Source of the DNA: Polytrichum commune | Taxonomy: Eukaryota; Streptophyta; Polytrichopsida; Polytrichales; Polytrichaceae | Reading direction: 5' to 3' | Assembly: GCA_950295325.1 (NCBI GenBank) | Contig: OX485809.1 | Span: 40,393,081-40,457,080 of the forward strand | Length of the DNA: 64,000 nucleotides | Shown: piece by piece, positions 12,872 to 27,420 of the stretch | Layout of the letters: every line of letters starts with the position of its first letter | How positions within the stretch are numbered: position 1 is the first letter of the stretch | Position numbers and translations under genes: made by a program | Notes under the pieces: generated by a model | Databases searched by the model: none | The model's input: only the letters and a program-made list of their open reading frames with translations | What the model was told of the DNA's origin: nothing

Positions 12872-13363
12872 TGTCACGGTATGCGGCGTCGACGGCCGCA
12901 CCTTATCCGTTGGGTTTCATCCATCTAGATTTGGATGGATGAATCTAGATGTGGAGAGGAAGGCTCCTAAGTGAGGAGCCTCCTCCTTGGCTTGGCATTC
13001 TTGCCAAGTCAAGTCAAGTCTTGTGAGTGAGTGTGTGAAGAGAGCTTGTGTGAGGTGAAGATTACATGTTGTTGCAATAAATCTTGAGTTCTTCTTCCCC
13101 TACTTACACTCTTGGATTCTCCCGTGGTGGAGTGAGAGATAGCTTGATTTATTGTGTGCATTTGAAGAGAGATTTAGAGCTTTTATGAGTGTTTGACTCT
13201 CTTCCTTCTCACTTGGCAAGAATGCTTCATTTTTTATATTTTCTTCTTCATTCTTGATATATAACACACAAGGAAATGCGTGAGGACAAGGAGTGGCGGA
13301 GTTTTGAAGTATTGGAGCGGAGAACACCGTGGATTTGTGAACACGATCGCTATTTACACGACA
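12872..13363. mobile_element. Solo LTR (about 492 bp)
   Basis: The segment starts TGTCACGG and ends CACGACA, with the inverted termini TGTC/GACA. It is flanked on both sides by GAAC (12868-12871 and 13364-13367), consistent with a target-site duplication. It contains an AATAAA signal near 13075 and no coding sequence, as expected when two LTRs recombine and lose the interior. The superfamily cannot be assigned. Confidence 0.6.
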
Positions 13364-13573
13364 GAACGGTGTATGCTGATTCAGCTGGCTGTCAACGGTG
13401 GAGAGTTTTATAAGGAAGGATTCTTGATGAGCTCAAAAACTGGGTTTATATGATAATAAACTTGTAGGGCAGTTTTGAATTAACTTAGGTCTGGATTACT
13501 TTGGTGGGTTATGCTGTCTTCCCACCTGAGTTTAGCTTAGCCTAAAAGTTCGTCCTTAAAACACAGCCTTTAC

Positions 13574-14160
13574 CAGGGGTGGAGCCAGGGGGGGTGGGGG
13601 CTCAGCCCCCCTGATATCAATAGTCGAAAACTATTCCAAAACGACTACATATTTTTCTTTCTAATTTGTGCTTGCAATGTTGAAAATTTCGAGACATGTA
13701 ATACACCGTTGGATTTCAAGACCTTTCCAACGGTATATTACAAGCCCCTAAATTCCTAAAATCTTAGTTGGTAAAACCAAAAAAAATATGAAGTTCTTTA
13801 GCGACTGCAGAGCAAGCTGGTCAAAAGAACTGCAATGGGAAATCGATAGCGATTCTTTTTCGCAATGTTTCCTACGAGGGCATTGAAGGAAAGTCGGGCA
13901 TCTGCTTACTATTGGCCATGTCTATTGGCAGTGATTCGATGGTCAATTTGATGATCATCTATATCGAAAAGACCATTGCCAAAACTTTGGATATTAATGA
14001 CATTATCAAAAAATTTATAGGGATGTCAGCTCGACAAGTCCAAATCTCTCAATAAATAATCAAATTCGACCACTTATTGAATTTTGAAAATAAAATATAC
14101 ATTAGATATTTCCATATTTTGAGGTCAGCCCCCCTGGGTCAAAATCCTAGCTCCGCCCTG
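13574..14160. mobile_element. Non-autonomous hAT-type DNA transposon
   Basis: The left end CAGGGGTGGAGCCAGG matches the reverse complement of the right end CCTAGCTCCGCCCTG apart from small differences. This is the CAGGGGCGGAGC terminus common in plant hAT elements. The flanking 8-mers GCCTTTAC and GTCTTCAC agree at six of eight positions, as an aged 8-bp target duplication would. The 587-bp interior has no transposase frame. Confidence 0.75.
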
Positions 14161-17100
14161 GTCTTCACACCATCAATGCTATCTAATCCCGGGCCTAGTT
14201 GACAAAGGACGCGACATGGTTTAAAAGCGGAGGTTTTAAGCTTCAAGCACTGACCCTCCCATCAGTACCTAAAGATGAGGAAAGAAGTAGAACTTTTTAA
14301 AGTGTTGCCTCTGACCCTTGTGATTGGTTGCTTTTAGTCTTAGCATGTTAATCCAATTGATTTTGCAACAAACAATACTATAGACTCATGCAATAATGCA
14401 GGAAGTAACTTCTATTGCAAATGCAGAATATACAAGTGAAATATGTTACAACAATTGTCTGTAACTGTGTCCATCCTCTAGAACCACTAAAACTAGTATC
14501 TATGAGTCTATCATCCACACAAAACTAACTCAAATCTTCCTGTCTTGCTTGAGGTAACTCCTGCTTTCGACCATCCAGAAACTTATGGAGTTGAAACTTC
14601 CAGAAACACGGTGGTGAGCTGCTGACGTGGCGTAGGCCATGACGAGCTGCTAACGTGGCACATGCCGTGGAGTTGCTGCAGCGGAGCTGGAGAACGACGT
14701 GGCGTGGTGCTGACGTGGAGTTTAGCTATTAGAATAATCACGATTAATTACAACTAGACAACATAGCATTGAGAGCACGAGGAACTCAATTAACAAAAAC
14801 CAATGATAAGATATTATGACCCAACCCCACTTGACTTTTGGGCGTTGTGATTTTAAATGCTAAAGCCTATCCCACTTGTAAGGTTGGGCCCCTTCACAGA
14901 GCCTGTGGTTCGGTTCGGGCTATTTTGTGACCCGGTACGTAATGGTTGGTTTTGATTTTTCTCTGAATTCCTACTTGTGGTTCGTTTTAGTTGAGGAATT
15001 GTCACATCCACCCTAACACTGCACTCTTCTAAACCTCTCCTTGTTGTTGCTAAACTAATCTCCTAGTTCTGGTATCGCTCTCTCCACCACCGAACTACTT
15101 CTCTTGCTTTAGATTCACGAATCGAAGCACATGGAGTCTCTCACCAGGGTAGCAATCCCCCGCGCTTCCTGATTTCGCTATCATTTGGCAGAAACTAGCA
15201 CTACTTGAAGCTACAGTGCGGCAGAGTTCGGTTGCTTGTTGTGATCTCCAAGTAGTCGGAGGAATCTTGTTTAGCCTTTAGCAGATTCGGCAATGTCACA
15301 CAGAGTCCACTTATCTAAATCTCTACAGTAATCCGCACTAGTGTGATAGAAACCTAGCAAGTAGTCAGACCTCACATTATACAGCGAAATCAACAAAATA
15401 AAAATAAAATCGGCAACAACGGCAGCTGATATTTGCAGCGCTGCAAACAGTGCCCGAAATTAGCCAATGTGCACACAAACTAACCAATGCTCCAAGGAGC
15501 ATGTTTTCTCGCTTCTGTCTCGCAATGCACCGCATTGGACAAAGTCTGGTATACCAAATTAATTTCTTTGCCCCTTGTACACGAAATCTTGGAGGCCCTG
15601 GGCACATACACCAGGCCCTTGGGACCAATTGCAGTCTCCATTATACCTGAAAACCTCCCCTATGTATCATCTGAGCATCCAAGCATTTGTTCTGTGAATC
15701 ACATGGGAGCATTTTGGCATTTGAAGGGTTTAGAGTTTGAGCATTTGAAGAGCTTCTGAGCTCAACCTTCGAGAAGGGCAGTAGTGACAGAAATAAGGCA
15801 AAGCAAAGTGAGCAAAAACATGATGCAAGTTCAGTGAGTTCGGAGAGTGGTGGCAGACAGATGACCTGCATTGTGCATTGTGTAGTGGGGAAAAACAGGA
15901 GGAGCGCCACTAAATCCCCAAGAGCTTGTTGGATTTGCCGTTGTTGGAATCCGGTGTGCAGATTGCGGAGCAGGCAGTAAGTGGAAGTGTTGATTGAGTT
16001 CCATATTTAATGGCTGGTATCATTTTCCCGGGGATGTCAAGGGTAGCGGAAGCGGCATTTGATTGTTGCATTTTCGCAACTGATTTGATTTTTTAGCTTA
16101 ATCTAGGGAAGAATTCACCGTAAACTAACAACGATACAAGTCTAATGAAATCGCAGCATGATCACAAGTTTAGCCGAGCGCTAGAAACAATCGTGAGGAA
16201 AACTGGGTCCTGCCCACCGAAGCCAGGGTTGGAGGTTATTAACGTTAGGTTTTGGCCTGGACACGTGGCCTGCTAGGTAGGCTCGTCATTAGTTGACGCT
16301 GTAGGTGGGAAAAGTGGGTAAATAAAAAATCCTGCCTAGCCAAAAACCCCTTAGATGAAGTCAGGTGGGGCGGAGCCATTAGATTGAGTGGTAAAGCATT
16401 TTGAAATGGGAGGAAAAAACTATTCAACATGTCATTGCTTAGTAAATAAAACAATGAACATGTGTGAAAGCTATTTAATTAAATTCTATTTGAAAATCTC
16501 TCCAGCAAGTTCTTATAAGTGCACCAAGAAAATGCCCTTTCCATAACCGTGAGAGCTTTACATGATTTTGGTTATTTGGTAAAGCCATGTGGGAATGGGC
16601 CTTTATTTAGGTTGCAAAAAACAATAACCTCCAGATAGAGGGTCGTATCAAGTGAGTGCAGGAGTTACACTTAGGACAGGAAGACAGCATGGTAGGATAG
16701 ATGGATGTATATTTTAAGTTTTTTCATCCACATCCATATCCATCCTTACCACTGGAGACGCTATCCATCGTCTCCCTTCTCGCTCTCTCAGAATTCGAAG
16801 CAGCCCTTCTGCTGCTCCACCGGCGCAATCAAATTCTAGCCCCTGTCTCTCTTCGAAACTCTTGACCAAATCTCATAAACTTCCTGCACGCCGTCTCGTT
16901 CGCGGCCTTCCGAAAACCTTCCGAAATTTCCCGAATTTGTTTCTGCCTTTCCTGAATTTGTTTGAATTGTTTCTGAGTTCTCTCGGTGCTTAAAAGTTTC
17001 CGTGAGCTGAGGAGGTGGAAGCGCGTTGTCAAGCTCAAGGAAGGTGGTGTGTCGCCAAGCGGAGTGAGATTTCCACTGCATTGTGATGATGTGTTGCCGA

Positions 17101-17422
17101 GGTAATAATTCCATTTTTGTTTGTTTTTTTTCTTTTTTCTTTTCTTATTGCTTCTTGCACGCCCTGCTATTTTCTGATCTCAAGTTTCTTTGGACGCTTT
17201 GAATCGTTTTGAAAAGATTCTGAATTCCTGGTCTGCGAGAACATTTGCAGGTTGTAGGAGCGGGTAGGGTTTAACTGTAATTTGATGTGTGAACCAGGGG
17301 TTTAGGACGTCGTCGTTACAGAGGTGGTGGTTGTGGAAAGATGATGCAGCGAGTGGGGGTTGTGGTTCATCATTTGCATAGTGGGTCAGGGTGAGAGAGA
17401 AGCATTGGAGAGTAGAGTGGAA
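14161..17422. other. Intergenic plus probable 5' leader of the CRM gene
   Basis: No conserved gene is seen. Near 14600-14720 a CTGACGTGGC-like word recurs several times. Pyrimidine-rich DNA at 16740-17180 followed by G-rich leader sequence suggests the promoter and 5' untranslated region of the CRM gene. Confidence 0.45.
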
Positions 17423-20400
17423 ATGGGAGGGCTTGCTGCCGTTGCGGCATTTCCAGTACGCCAATTAGGTCCCACGCGAAGCTCATGTCACCAGCTCTCA
17501 TCCGCTTCTTGTTACCTAGGCAGAGCCTCTAGGTCTTCGCTCCTTCTCTTCCTCCATCGCAGGAAGTTTCCTGTTTTGCACTTGAAGAAGGCCACACAGC
17601 ATTGTAGTAGTCTGCGGGTATGCGCTACGTCAGTCACAGAGCTGGACGGAGAGGAATCACCGCCCGTTAAGCCTGAGAAATGGAAGAGGCAAATTCCCAA
17701 TCCTAGAGAAAAATTCAGTTATCCTCAGCGAGGACAGAATTCTAACCTTGAGTTTCCCTGGAGATCAGCAAATGATGAGCCTTCGAGTGACAAGGGAAGC
17801 TCGAATAATTCTAGGCAAAAGCGTGCCTACACATCTGCACCTTCGAACCTTAAGCAGGATAAGTTACAAGAACCTAGGGCACGTAGTTTTGCACAACAGA
17901 GGCCTTCGGAAGGGAGGCGTCCGGCAAGGTTCAATACAGATGTGCCTTGGGACACAAACAGACGTTCGTTGGATTCTTCCAGAGATGATGATCAAGCTAC
18001 TTCTACGAGCAGGGGAAGAGGTGGCGAGACAGCGAGAGCAGGAGGACGATACACTGCGAAGAGTAGCACTTCTAGGAATTCACAGTATGACACTGGACGC
18101 AACATGCATAGGGCGCCATGGGAACAAGGGCCGCCTCGAGCTGGTAGAGCTGTTTACATGGACACCAGACCACCGGTTCCAGTAGATAGGGATTTTGAAG
18201 ATGATAAAGTGATGGAGGATTTCGAAGCAGATGAAACTTATGACAAGGACACAGAATTTGGCATGAATGATCCTCTATATCGGACCGAGAAAACTGCTAT
18301 GGTTCGAATTGTAGAGAAGCTGCGCAACATTCAGAAAAACAATAATGCTGCTACAAGACCAGAAACGGATTCCAATAAGAAGCTTCTTGCTACAGATACT
18401 TCAATCTTTCTGCCGAGGTAGATACCCTATGGGGACGGAATGTTTGGACGTTAGTCTGGATTTCGATGTTGAGCTGATTACGTAGTCTTTGTTATTGTTA
18501 TGGGGTCCTGAAGTACAGGGAGATTTTACTCGTTGGTGCCAACTGGGAGGTTATGGACCCTTTGTTGATGAAAAATCCAATATTTAGAGAATTTTAATAC
18601 TTGTTCTGCTTTCATAATACATTCTCTTGCTTGACCATCATAATAAAAAACTTAGTTCTACTTCATTGATGTTATGTGGCAGTGAGTGTTCTTAGTCAGG
18701 CATGGATACTTATTTGTTAAATTGCAGACCTGGCGTTCCAGCAAGCCCAGGATTGGATAGAAGATGGAGCAATGCTGACCATCCTGTGCCAAAGCGAGCA
18801 GGACACGCTTCAAGTGATCCGTGGCAGCTGAAGGATGCGTCCTTCCCTTGGGAGAAGAATGAGGATGAGATGGACCAAGAAGAGGAACCCGTTGAGAAAA
18901 AGAAGAAAGTCAAACCACCCTCTATGGCAGAGCTTACAATACCGCAAGATGAGCTTAAGAGGTTACGAGGACTTGGATTGATGGTAAGACAAAGGCTAAA
19001 GATTGGCAGACAGGGCGTTACTCCAGGCATTGTGGAAGCAATACACAATGGGTGGCGCACTTGTGAGATAGTCAAAGTGAAATGTGATGGCCCCTGTGCG
19101 CTGAACATGAAAAGAACTCACGAAGAACTTGAGGTTAGTAGTGTTCCGAACCAGTCTTCTGGTCCCCCTTGGAACAGGCTTATCACTTTGGGGGGAAATG
19201 CTTTATGCATTACATAATGCATACTGGTTGTACATCTGGCTTGTGTGCTTCAAATGGGCTCACTATTGTTGAGCACAAAACTTCAATGTGTATGGAATGT
19301 GGTCTTTTGTTCATTAGCAGAACCAGAGGTCTTCTCTATACAGTTTGTGCTCCCTTTGGAACTCATACGTTTAAAGCGTTTGAAACAATTATCAAGACTT
19401 TTGCGGATTCCTAACAGGGAAGCTTGTCAAATCCTTCTTAGCAAAAATAGGGTGCTTTCTTGATATCATAGATCTATGAATACCTGCATGCTTTCTGTGT
19501 CACCTGATACTTCACATACTTTGCACCCTGATTAGGAGGTTCTATTTTGACTGGATGTGACTTTGCAGAGTTTAACAGGTGGTTTAGTGATATGGCGGTC
19601 AGGGAGTGCAGCGGTAATCTACCGTGGGAAGGACTATGTTCCTCCCTCGTTGCTCCAGATGCAGGAAAGGGTGGAGGCAGAGAGGATGAAACTTATGTCA
19701 CTTGATTTGGATGAGGATGATGAAGAGGAGGTCAAGGAAGGGGAGACATCTGATAGTGGAGATAATGACTTGGGGGAAAGTGCGACACCTGATTTAGGTT
19801 AGCTATTTCAACCTGGTTGTCTATACGAATGTTCATCAAATTCAATCCTCACTAGGGACTGTGCTCTTGTATATTGGTGGGTTACTTTAAATCAGTCCAC
19901 TGGAATTGTCAAGTACCTCTGATCCTTTTTCTTTGTTGAGCACTTGAGAAACTTATCTCATATGGTTTGAAAACAGTTGGAGATGGGAAAAGCCCTGCGC
20001 AGTTGAAGAAGGAGCAAGAGCTACAAATGGTGGAGGAGATTTTAGAAGGACTTGGGCCTCGGTATGCAGATTGGACTGGGCAGAGACCTGTGCCTGTTGA
20101 TGGGGATTTGCTACTTTCTCCAGACTTTGAATTCAAGCGACCCTTTAGGCTACTTCCTTATGGAGTGAAACCAAAACTCAATAACTTTGAATTGACAGAG
20201 CTGCGCCATCTAGCACGACCCATACCTCCCCATTTCGTTCTTGGTTAGTATCTGAACTTTGAGTCTGGATGTCATGTGTGAAGGCTGCGAATGCATTTTG
20301 GCAATATGTCCTAATTTTTCCTGCAATTCTGAAATGATGTATGACTGCATGTCTGCATTTGTAGCAATCGACAAGGATACGTGATTTGGAGATCCTCTGG

Positions 20401-20668
20401 CCTTAGGAGTTCTGAAGATTACACAAGCTTTCTTAATTTTTTTTTGTCTCATCACAAGAAACATGTCTGATCATCTAAGTACTGTCTGTGCTGAACAGGC
20501 AGAAACAAGGGGCTCAGTGGACTGGCTGCAGCTATTGTCAAGTTGTGGGAGAAGAGTGAGATTGTCAAACTAGGTGTTAAAAGGGGTGTACAAAATACCA
20601 ACAATGAGCGAATGGCTGAAGAATTGAAGGTCTGTTCTATTTTCGATTCAACCTTTTTATTATGTATA

Positions 20669-20705
<37 letters not shown>

Positions 20706-23700
20706 CATGGAACACCACTCTCAGACAATTTGAAGTCTGCGAAAGCTTGATAAAATGTCCGCCTGTGGTTGATTTTCTTGAGATGGTGGTCTGCAGAGGC
20801 TTACAGGAGGAGTTCTTATAGCAAGGGACAAGGAATTCATAGTCTTATTTCGAGGAAAAGATTTTCTTCCTCCTGCTGTTCAGGCAGTTCTAGAGGAGAG
20901 AGATCGTATGGCTCGAGCTCTACAGGAGGAGGAAGAAAGGGTTCGTATGGGTGGTCGTAGCAAGATTGTGCAGCTTGCAAATGTACAATCAGAATCCAGG
21001 TACAAGGATACTAGTATTTTTTTTATCACACTTGTCCATTGTTATCTAAAGATCAGTGTTGTTCTTCTCAATCGGCTGCAATTTCCTTTTCAGCAGGTAG
21101 CCAGCCAGCTGCATAAGGTTAGAGTCAATTGTATCACAGGGGTTGTCCTTCACAGTAACAATCTTTCCATTCGGTGTCTTGTTCATTGAACACTGCTTTG
21201 AATATTTTTGAAGGATTACCTGATTACTGTGATGTGGATAAAGCTTTCTATTGTAGTTTCCCACATTTTAAGGTTTCCATTCTTTAATACAAGTGGCATT
21301 TCTTGGCTGAAGTTTTTGATGTGCATAGTACTGGTACTGTCCTCTTTCACTTCCTCTCCTCTGTTGATTGCTGCCAGCTGCCTTCAGATAATTGTGACAT
21401 CATGTTATTGGCAATGGGCTCCTGCAGTGGCATGATGTTCTATTGGGCACAAGTATAGTGTTTTTTTGTGCTCTTTACTTACGTTCCTAGACTTTACAAA
21501 TGTTATCTTTTATGGACCTTATATCAGTGATGGTTGATTTTTGTGTTTTTCTCTTGTGGTCTGTTATTCACTTCATCACATGTGTCTTTTAGGTCCTTAT
21601 TGTGGATTGCTCATTTTTTTCCCTCTATCATGGACAGCAAGGTAGGAACTCTGGAAGAAGCCTTGCAAGCAAAGGCTGCATGGGAATCCTGGCAAAGTAG
21701 TGAGGGACATCGCAAAGAAAGAATTGCTGCTCGAAAGGCTGCAAGATTTCAAGCCACTCAGAAGATAGAGAGAAAAGTGATGCTTGTAAGTGTATCTTAC
21801 CTCTTGCATTGAAATTTCACTTTAAGGCAACTTGCTTACAAACAGGAACTTGTGATGTTAAAAACATCACATTGGGATGATGGACTGCACAAAAATTACA
21901 TTGCATCAATAGCTTTGATTCAGGTCACTATCACATTGATTCCTGTATCTAGCGCACTCTTCTGAACACTGACTTAAATTTTTTTTTGATGTCTCTTCTC
22001 TCAGGCTTCTCAGAAGAAGCTAAAGGCTGAGAGCGAATTAGCAAAGTTAGACTCAAAGATGAGGCTTGCTGGGGCCCCTATAGATAGGGAGCATCTTTCA
22101 GATGAGGAGCGGTATATGTTTCAGAAGTTGGGCTTGCGAATGAAGGCCTATCTCCTCCTAGGTGAATCTAAACTCAACATTATTACTTGATATTGCAGAG
22201 AATTGGCATTAGAAGGCAAACACATACTTGAACATGTCAGGTATCATTGAAATCAAGCAACTGTATCTGTCAGAGGCCTGTATTCCTGACTGGTAACCAG
22301 GAGTTTAGTTATCTGCAGGACTGTTGACTTGGAAACTTTTGAGAAGTGAGTTGCAAGGGCCATCAAGGAGGAGGGTGTTTTATTATGTCTTCCTTTGCAG
22401 AGTGCTCTCTCCTGTCAGTTTTGATAGCTGGTTAATTTAGTATTTGAATGTCCTTGGTCCTCATCAGTTTCTTTCCTTGTACTGTACTTTGTGAAAAGAG
22501 GATCTGCATTACCTAATGTGGTCATCTTGTTTGATTAATGCAGGAAGGAGAGGAGTATTTGATGGTACTGTGGAGAATATGCATTTGCATTGGAAACACA
22601 GAGAGCTTGTTAAAATCTTGGTGAAGGCACCCTTAGATGAGGTTGAGCAAACTGCTAGGATGCTTGAAATTGAGAGTGGAGGGATTCTGGTTGGCATCAT
22701 TACCACCTCAAAAGGACAAGCTGTTATTGTTTACCGCGGCAAGAACTATCAGCGTCCACCTGAACTAAGACCTAAGAATCTGCTCACAAAGAGGCAGGCC
22801 TTGAAACGCTCTCTTGAGGTCCAGCGAATGCGGGTACATTGTCATGCCATAATCCATACATGTGTTTCTCCATTTTTTTCATAGCGTCTCATTCATTTTG
22901 TTGTGAATAACTGGATCCTGACATGTTCATACAGCAACACCATGCTTACAAGGGATCTGGCTATAATAGCAAATTTCTTACTGTGAGGGTGTACCTGTTT
23001 ATTGCACACTTAAATATGTTTAAGGTCTGCAAGTCTGACTGGGGAATCAGTTGCAATAGGACATTAGAGAGTAATTTGCTACTTGTTGTTTTATTTCACT
23101 ACTGCACATTGGTTTCTTATCTCTTATTGTCATTGCAGTCTCTGGAGAAGCATATAGAGAAGCTGGAAGAGGAGATTGAGAAGATGCAAGTAGGTCTGGT
23201 ACGTTATCTCATTGTCACACATACATCCTTTTATTATCAGTGTTATTGCACTCTATTAGGCATCAATAAAGCTGAGACTGGTGCGCATCTATTCTATGTC
23301 ACAAAGGATCATTGATTTGGTTCAGCAACCTCCCGTATTCTCAGAAGGTCCTTCCATTTTCTCAACCAATCCTAGTATGTCTTGGTCATCCCACTGTTGT
23401 CCAAGTGTTACTGCAGCTTGGATTTGAGCGGCCCCACGCTGCCTCATTTGTATTACTCACAACTTTTTATCTGACTACAAGTGGATAGATTTTGATAGAT
23501 GGGCCTTAGTGATATATTCAAACTTTGCAAAAGTGCCTAAACTGCTATGGCTTGGAAGAGGCTTGCAGTAGAGTCTCTGCTGCTGGCATGGGTAGAAGCT
23601 GAATTGACAAATAGTTGAAGCAGGTGTTACTTTACTGAGCCATCAGATTCTGCAGACCTCTTAATTAATTCTTCATGGTTTTGTAAGTTGCTGGTACTAA

Positions 23701-25087
23701 TGTCGAAATCTGGATGATTTTGTTGAGCAGAAGAAAATGGAGAGTTCAGATGAGGACCTTGAGGATGAAGATTCAGGAGGATCATTTGATGATATTGATG
23801 ATGCAGAATTAGGGCTAGAAACATATAACAATGAATATAGTGGAGATGAACCTCCCCTCTTCAAAGGGGACCAGCCCAAAAATAAAGTTAAACTAGATCC
23901 CATTTTCAGGGCTGAGCCACTGACACGGAAAGAACGGTCAGCTCTTCGGCAACAAACATTGAAGCTGGGCAAACCTGCTCATTTCAACATCGGTAAGTAC
24001 CATTCACATTTGTGGTTATCTGTGGTTATTTGTGGTTCCATGTCATTGAAAGTTTGGTCAGTGAGGCTTGTATGAGGCTTGTAAAGGTTTTCTTATTTTC
24101 TCATTTGAAAGGTTCACAGATATCTTTATATACACCCTCAAATTTTTTGGATACTGACAATCTGAGACTGGTGCACTAAAACAGGAAAAAACAATGTGGA
24201 GGAAGGCGTGACAAAATCAATCCGCCTCTACTTTCAAAAGCATGCGTTTGTCAAAGTTGGTGTCAAGGGCAGATCTCGGGGCACCACTGTGGCAGAAATT
24301 GTGGAAGCAATCGAGGTATTTTCATGTCCCTGTGTTGATGCTATAGAAAACCAAGAGTTGTCAGCTTTGATGTGACTTACGAAATGGCTCTATCATTTTG
24401 ATGATGTTCTGCCATTGATCTTTACACGAGCTCTGGTTGAAGGTATCATTATTCTACTGTGAGATGTCTGATCATGTCCATACACCAAATTGAAGTCTAG
24501 AGGCTCTGATTTTTTGTCATCATACTACACACCACTGCTTTGAATGAATTAGACTCGCAGTCATGTTTTTAATTGTTCACACGAGTTTTCAGTCTCTCAC
24601 ATCTGCATTTTATTCTTTCACCTGGTTTGTTCAGGAGACTACAGGGGGTATACTTATCTCAACAGAACCAAGCAAGCTCATATTTTATCGAGGGTGGCCT
24701 GCTGGTGAAGAACGCCCAGACATGTCCACAGATGAGGAAGGAGATGGGGCTCTTCACAAAGAGGGTCAAGACTCAATGGCCATTAACAACCTTATCAAGG
24801 AGTCGTCTGCTTCTCTTGAGCAGTCTAACATGCATGACAAAGGGGACGATGGGGCTGAAGATGGAGAGGACGATGGCTTGGTAGATGAAGACGACATGGG
24901 CATTGATGCTTGGGATGAAGAGGAGTTTGATGAAGACGAGCCAGAAAATGAGGGTGAGCTTGATGGAGATGAGACACAATGGTTGGAGTTTGATGAGAGC
25001 GATAGTGAACACTATGAACCAGACAATCTGACCCTTGAAAGGGTGAATGTGGCAGCAGATCACACTGACCAGTCAAACTCTGGATAG
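17423..25087 (+). CDS. Chloroplast group II intron splicing factor with four CRM domains (CFM2-like)
   Basis: Thirteen exons: 17423-18417, 18728-19133, 19569-19797, 19977-20243, 20499-20629, 20797-20999, 21638-21785, 22005-22161, 22544-22833, 23139-23189, 23731-23992, 24185-24315 and 24635-25087. They total 3,723 nt, or 1,240 residues, with every junction in phase. A plastid-transit-like N-terminus and a disordered Arg/Ser-rich stretch precede four CRM (CRS1-YhbY) domains. Each is recognisable by its second half: [58 protein letters not shown] and [22 protein letters not shown] domains bind plastid intron RNA. Four copies match CFM2 rather than CRS1 or CFM3 (three) or CAF (two). The tail is very acidic. 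ATG 17423 was chosen because the longer frame starts at a non-ATG codon. Confidence 0.9.
20669..20706. repeat. TG/TA dinucleotide microsatellite in CRM gene intron 5
   Basis: A run of TG repeats passes directly into TA repeats within the intron between exons 5 and 6. Confidence 0.9.
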
Positions 25088-26534
25088 AATGAAAGGTGAC
25101 ACCCACTTATGCAAATGTGACATGATTGAATAGGATAGAATTTTCCCTCTAGTATTCTTGAGGGCACATTATTGATTCACTTACATGCTCAAAAGTTTTG
25201 AAAAGAGTAGAGTTATCCTTAAAGTAAAGCAGATGAAACCATGGATTTAGTCCCAAATTCTGCGTCCATGAGAATTAACACAAAGTCACCCAGTTTTTCT
25301 TAGTGCTCAGATTACCATACACAAAGACTTGTGTTGGGCTACTAAAAACTGGCTTTTGAGCTTGTCCTACTAGGATGGGTGGGCCAAGCTAGTCTTGCAT
25401 TGGCTGATCCAAGATTTAGGATGCTGGGTCCCATGCATTCCCTATTTTAGATCTTAAAATTCTCTCAAAAGTTTTTGAGGTGGAAAGAGGAGGTCCCAAA
25501 AGTTATACCCAACTTCAAATAAGGCTCCGATGCACAATAAGCTCTTAACAAAAAGTTTTCTCAAAGAAATCAAACCCACGGTTTCGTCCCTCTTTGAGGG
25601 ACTTTAGAGATAATTCTTTTGAATGTCTTGGAATGGAATGTGTTGTTCTTTTGAATAGGGTAGAACATGATTGAACATACTCACGGCAAGATATTAGTAA
25701 GTGCACTTGAATGCCAAGTGTCATGAGGTGACACTAGTAGTGAAGTTGTTGATTATAAGTGTAACCTACCACTCAACCTCAAAATAAGGTAAGTGACATC
25801 ATTACGCATGCGACACTAAATGCCAGAAATGGTGTAGTGTGTGGCCTGCGACCACACCAGGCCCATTCACAGAGCCTCACTGCCGATCTTGTGTGTTATC
25901 ACAGCAAGCTCATGAGCGCTTGAAGAACAGATCAATGCTGCCACTGCTGTGTGAGATTGATTTGTTGTCTTGAAATTGAGTTTGCAAGTTCAACTCTTAA
26001 GCTACCAAAGACGATGATGCGACACTCATTTCTGTCGATTCTCCCAAATATAATTCCAAGTTTTGTGGCAGTCTCGTGATTTATGAGGCTATTCTCTCCA
26101 CAGAAAACAGACTGTTGGAGTGAAGTGACTTGCGTGTGTTTCATCATCGGTCTATGGGGTCGAAGGAACTAAGGTAGATGGGTCTTGAATGGTTGATTTT
26201 TTTTTCCCAACTAGCCCACTTTGCCTACAATTTGAACATGCGAATCCAGATTAACATTTTAGTCACTTTCCTCATAATTTTAGGAGCTCAAATGATTGTC
26301 ATCTTCGTTATAAAAGTGAAGATGCTCATGCTCATTAAATGGTCATGTAGGTTCCCCCCAATTTTGTTGACTATGGAACTGAGAATGGATATCATATTTT
26401 GCACACACTCCAGTCTTTCTTAATCACATGTCTTTTCTATATATGTTTTGGAGCCACACCAAAAAACATATCCTACTATACCAACAAGCCTATGTCTAGA
26501 AATTACTCAAAACCTTCCATATAAATCAAGCTCA
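25088..26534. other. Intergenic, no gene seen
   Basis: 3' flank of the CRM gene followed by repeat-like AT-rich DNA. No frame here looks like a known protein. Confidence 0.4.
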
Positions 26535-27420
26535 TTCATTATATGCCCCTATGATTGGACGTAATAAAATCCACGATGACCATTACCACCCTTGTGAAGA
26601 GGAGGAGGCGGAGATTATAGACAAAACCAGATTCCTCACTGCGGTTGGAGCCTTTATATATCTTACCGCTCATACAAGGCCAGATATTGTTTTTGCCACA
26701 AGTATCTTGGTAAGGCATAGTCAATAACCAACTACAAGACACTGGAATGGAGTAAGCATTTGATGCGATACTTACGTAGTACAGAAGATCTTGGACTACA
26801 CTACAAGAAGACTGAAAATCCAAAAATTACAGGATTTGCAGATTTTGGATTTAAGATTGACGAAATTGCAGGAAAATCACAAACATGATACATTTTCCTG
26901 AGAGATGGAGCACCCATCTCATGGAAGTCAGTAAAATAAAATGTTACTGCCATTTCTACTAACCATGTAGAAATACTCGCATTTCATGAAGCAGCTAAAG
27001 AAGTTGTATGGCTCAAAATGATGGAAGGAATCATCACCAAGCAATATAGAATTCCAACAAAAGACCAGCCAACAATCATCTATGAAGAAAATGCATCATG
27101 CATCAGACAGATGACAACTTGATTTATCAAAGTAGATAGGACTAAACATATTAGCCCTCATATTTTTAGTTACACACAAGACCTAGTTGAGAAAGGACAA
27201 ATAGAAATTAGAAAAATAGAATCAAAACATAATGTTGCAGATATGCTAACCAAAACACTATTTGCCTACAAACACAAGAAATTAGTATGTATTGCAGACA
27301 TGAAGTCATTACAAGAACTCATATCTTCCTAAAGTAACAGTTTTTTCTTTGTTAAGGTTTTATCTCATACGGTTTTTCTTGATAAATTTTTTAATGAAAT
27401 TATCTCAGGTTGAGGAGGAG
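26535..27420 (+). mobile_element. Decayed Ty1/copia retrotransposon pol 3' end with polypurine tract
   Basis: Conceptual translation gives the end of a copia reverse transcriptase (FLTAVGAFIYLTAHTRPDI and RHWNG) and its RNase H (ITGFADFG, ISWKS, HNVADMLTKTL). The frame breaks near 26755, and stop codons occur near 26727, 26886 and 27120, so the copy is dead. The polypurine tract GAGGAGGAG ends at 27420, and TGTTGTGAC begins the likely 3' LTR. No 5' part is present nearby. Confidence 0.8.
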
